Source: Rhynchopus sp. YZ270_cl-10
Lineage: Eukaryota > Euglenozoa > Diplonemea > Diplonemida > Diplonemidae
Direction of reading: 5' to 3'
Length of the DNA stretch: 64,000 bases
Assembly: GCA_964035575.1 (NCBI GenBank)
Contig: OZ037835.1
Location: 310,001 to 374,000, forward strand
A model generated the notes under the pieces. The model ran no database searches. It worked only from the letters and a program-made list of their open reading frames with translations, and was not told where the DNA came from. Positions within the stretch are counted from its first letter, which is position 1; every line of letters begins with the position of its first letter. Both the position numbers and the translations under genes were made by a program. This document shows, in pieces, positions 62,780 through 64,000 of this stretch.

Positions 62780-63115
62780 TGAAAAACGTGATCCACCCCC
62801 ACAAAAAGAAAAACCAGCAAAAGGGAAGGATGGCACCACGGTGTGCCAGAGAGTGGCTTGATCCCATTTGCTGACTTATACCCAACAAAGAAGCGACACC
62901 TAAGTGAACAGGGGCCGTATACCACCGCTGGTGGCCTAGGTTAGTATATAAGCCAGTTCAAGGTCCGCACTCTGGCAGCGTCAAAAGAAATAAACAACAA
63001 TAAAACCACCAGTCATTCCAATGGGAGGAACGAATGACTGGCATCTCCTAATTCTCTAAACTGCGGTGAGTGGAACACCCAACTGATGCAAACCACTGCC
63101 GCAGGTTAGCACCTA
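62780..63115. other. structured intergenic segment with TATA-like box
   Basis: Contains GTTAGTATATAAGCC (about 62940), AATAAA (about 62987) and a perfect 10-bp hairpin CCAGTCATTC…GAATGACTGG (about 63010-63042). Further pairs are CACCGCTGGTG and CTGCGG…CCGCAG. It could be a promoter with a structured RNA leader or a remnant of a mobile element end. I cannot assign it. Confidence 0.3.
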
Positions 63116-63359
63116 CAAAAAGCAAAGAAAAGCAAAGAAAAGAAAAGCAAAAGCTGTGCATGGTCGTAAAGTAGGTGCAGGGTCGCTTAAATCCCTGAGG
63201 GCACAGAAAGCCCAGCATACACCTCCTCCAGTTGCTTTGGACCCTCCAGTATCATGTGCCCGGGTTTGCAAAAGTGCAATGCAACCATCCCACGCGTGGC
63301 CTTCGTTCACTCAAAAAAAGAGATTATATCCGGGGACGCCAGGTTTTATAGTCCCTGTT

Positions 63360-63500
63360 GTACACCACACTGTTTTGTTCTTCCTTTTTCCTTTCAACCT
63401 TTTTTATTCATTTGCTTTTTTGTTGTTTGGGGGACACGCCACACGTGTCGGTTCTGTGGAAAAACAAGACACGGAACCACCTGTGCGCTGCCCCTTTTCA
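63360..63500. repeat. third copy of the UBL-LRR 3' flank repeat
   Basis: Diverged copy of 14440-14520 and 23840-23940 (CATTTGCTTTTTTGTTGTTT, then GGAACCACCTGTG). Confidence 0.6.
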
Positions 63501-63605
63501 GGTCTATCCATGAAAACAGTATCACAAGTGATACCGGGAGTCACACAGGATTTTTATTTATTAATTTTTGAAGAAAAGTACCTTAAAAAGACTCAATGTG
63601 TACGC

Positions 63606-63922
63606 TCATGCCAAGGAAAAACCAAGCCAAGGTTGGTCTGCATCACCCATCAAGAGGGTTCCGCAAGCACAGAATATGTTAAAGTAATACAGGGGGGTTA
63701 GGGAGAAAATAGGTGAAAAAAGAAAAACCAGTATGAGGGGAAAACGAAAAGGCATAAAAAGACTCACAATGTACACTCATGCCAAGGAAAAACCAAACCA
63801 AGGTTGGTCTGCATCGCCCATCAAGAGGGTTCCGCAAGCGTACCATACCCTGTGCTCATGCCAAGGAAAAACCAAACCAAGGTTGGTCTGCATCGCCCAT
63901 CAAGAGGGTTCCGCAAGCACAG
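63606..63922. repeat. three copies of a 66-70-bp repeat
   Basis: Copies at about 63606-63674, 63777-63842 and 63857-63922 (CTCATGCCAAGGAAAAACCA, then GGTTGGTCTGCATC, then AGAGGGTTCCGCAAGC). Only the last two are close together. Function unknown. Confidence 0.85.
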
Positions 63923-64000
63923 AATATGCGAGAGCAAAAAGAGGGGGAGAAAATATGTATGTGGGAGAAACGTGGGGGGGGAAGGGGAGAGAGAAAAAAT

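Noticed and set aside
63606-63922. CRISPR-like array
   Set aside because: Only three copies with unequal spacing and no regular spacers; eukaryotic context.

Overview
The window looks like nuclear DNA of a unicellular eukaryote. It has AT-rich intergenic DNA full of dispersed repeats and GC-richer, intron-less reading frames. Every gene I can support, and the one LINE fragment, reads on the minus strand. No convincing gene reads on the plus strand. Long one-directional runs of intron-less genes, a DUF501-type protein and cyclase-like receptors would suit a kinetoplastid or related euglenozoan (for example a free-living bodonid). That assignment is inference: I found no spliced-leader gene, rRNA or tRNA to anchor it.

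Layout. 1-9.8 kb: one ubiquitin-like/leucine-rich-repeat (UBL-LRR) gene, then nested repeats: a 1.37-kb inverted-repeat element, a 3.38-kb inserted element with an apparent empty site at 1.1-1.3 kb, and a perfect 9-bp minisatellite of about 72 copies. 9.9-17.3 kb: a UBL-LRR gene broken by a 5'-truncated LINE with an 18-bp target duplication, a second UBL-LRR gene broken by a deletion, and the tail of a lost cyclase-like gene. 18.4-23.6 kb: a 1738-residue ankyrin/ADP-ribosyltransferase/NACHT/pentapeptide/14-WD40 protein. 24.2-34.3 kb: two UBL-LRR genes alternating with two receptor-type cyclase-homology proteins. 36.0-48.2 kb: six tandem ankyrin-repeat genes (one broken) with recurring spacers, one of them exactly inverted. 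49-56 kb: repeats, a decayed cyclase-like gene and a small hAT-like element with an 8-bp target duplication. 56.1-60.3 kb: a PP2C phosphatase and a DUF501 protein. 60.3-64 kb: another inverted-repeat element, a truncated LRR gene and short tandem repeats.

The families together (UBL-LRR, ankyrin arrays, ART-NACHT-WD40, Cache-domain receptors with degenerate cyclase homology) look like a fast-evolving recognition and signalling repertoire, full of duplication, fusion, loss and element insertion. The ART-NACHT-WD40 protein resembles STAND/NLR-type sensors and is the best candidate for an undescribed system. Function is inferred from sequence only.
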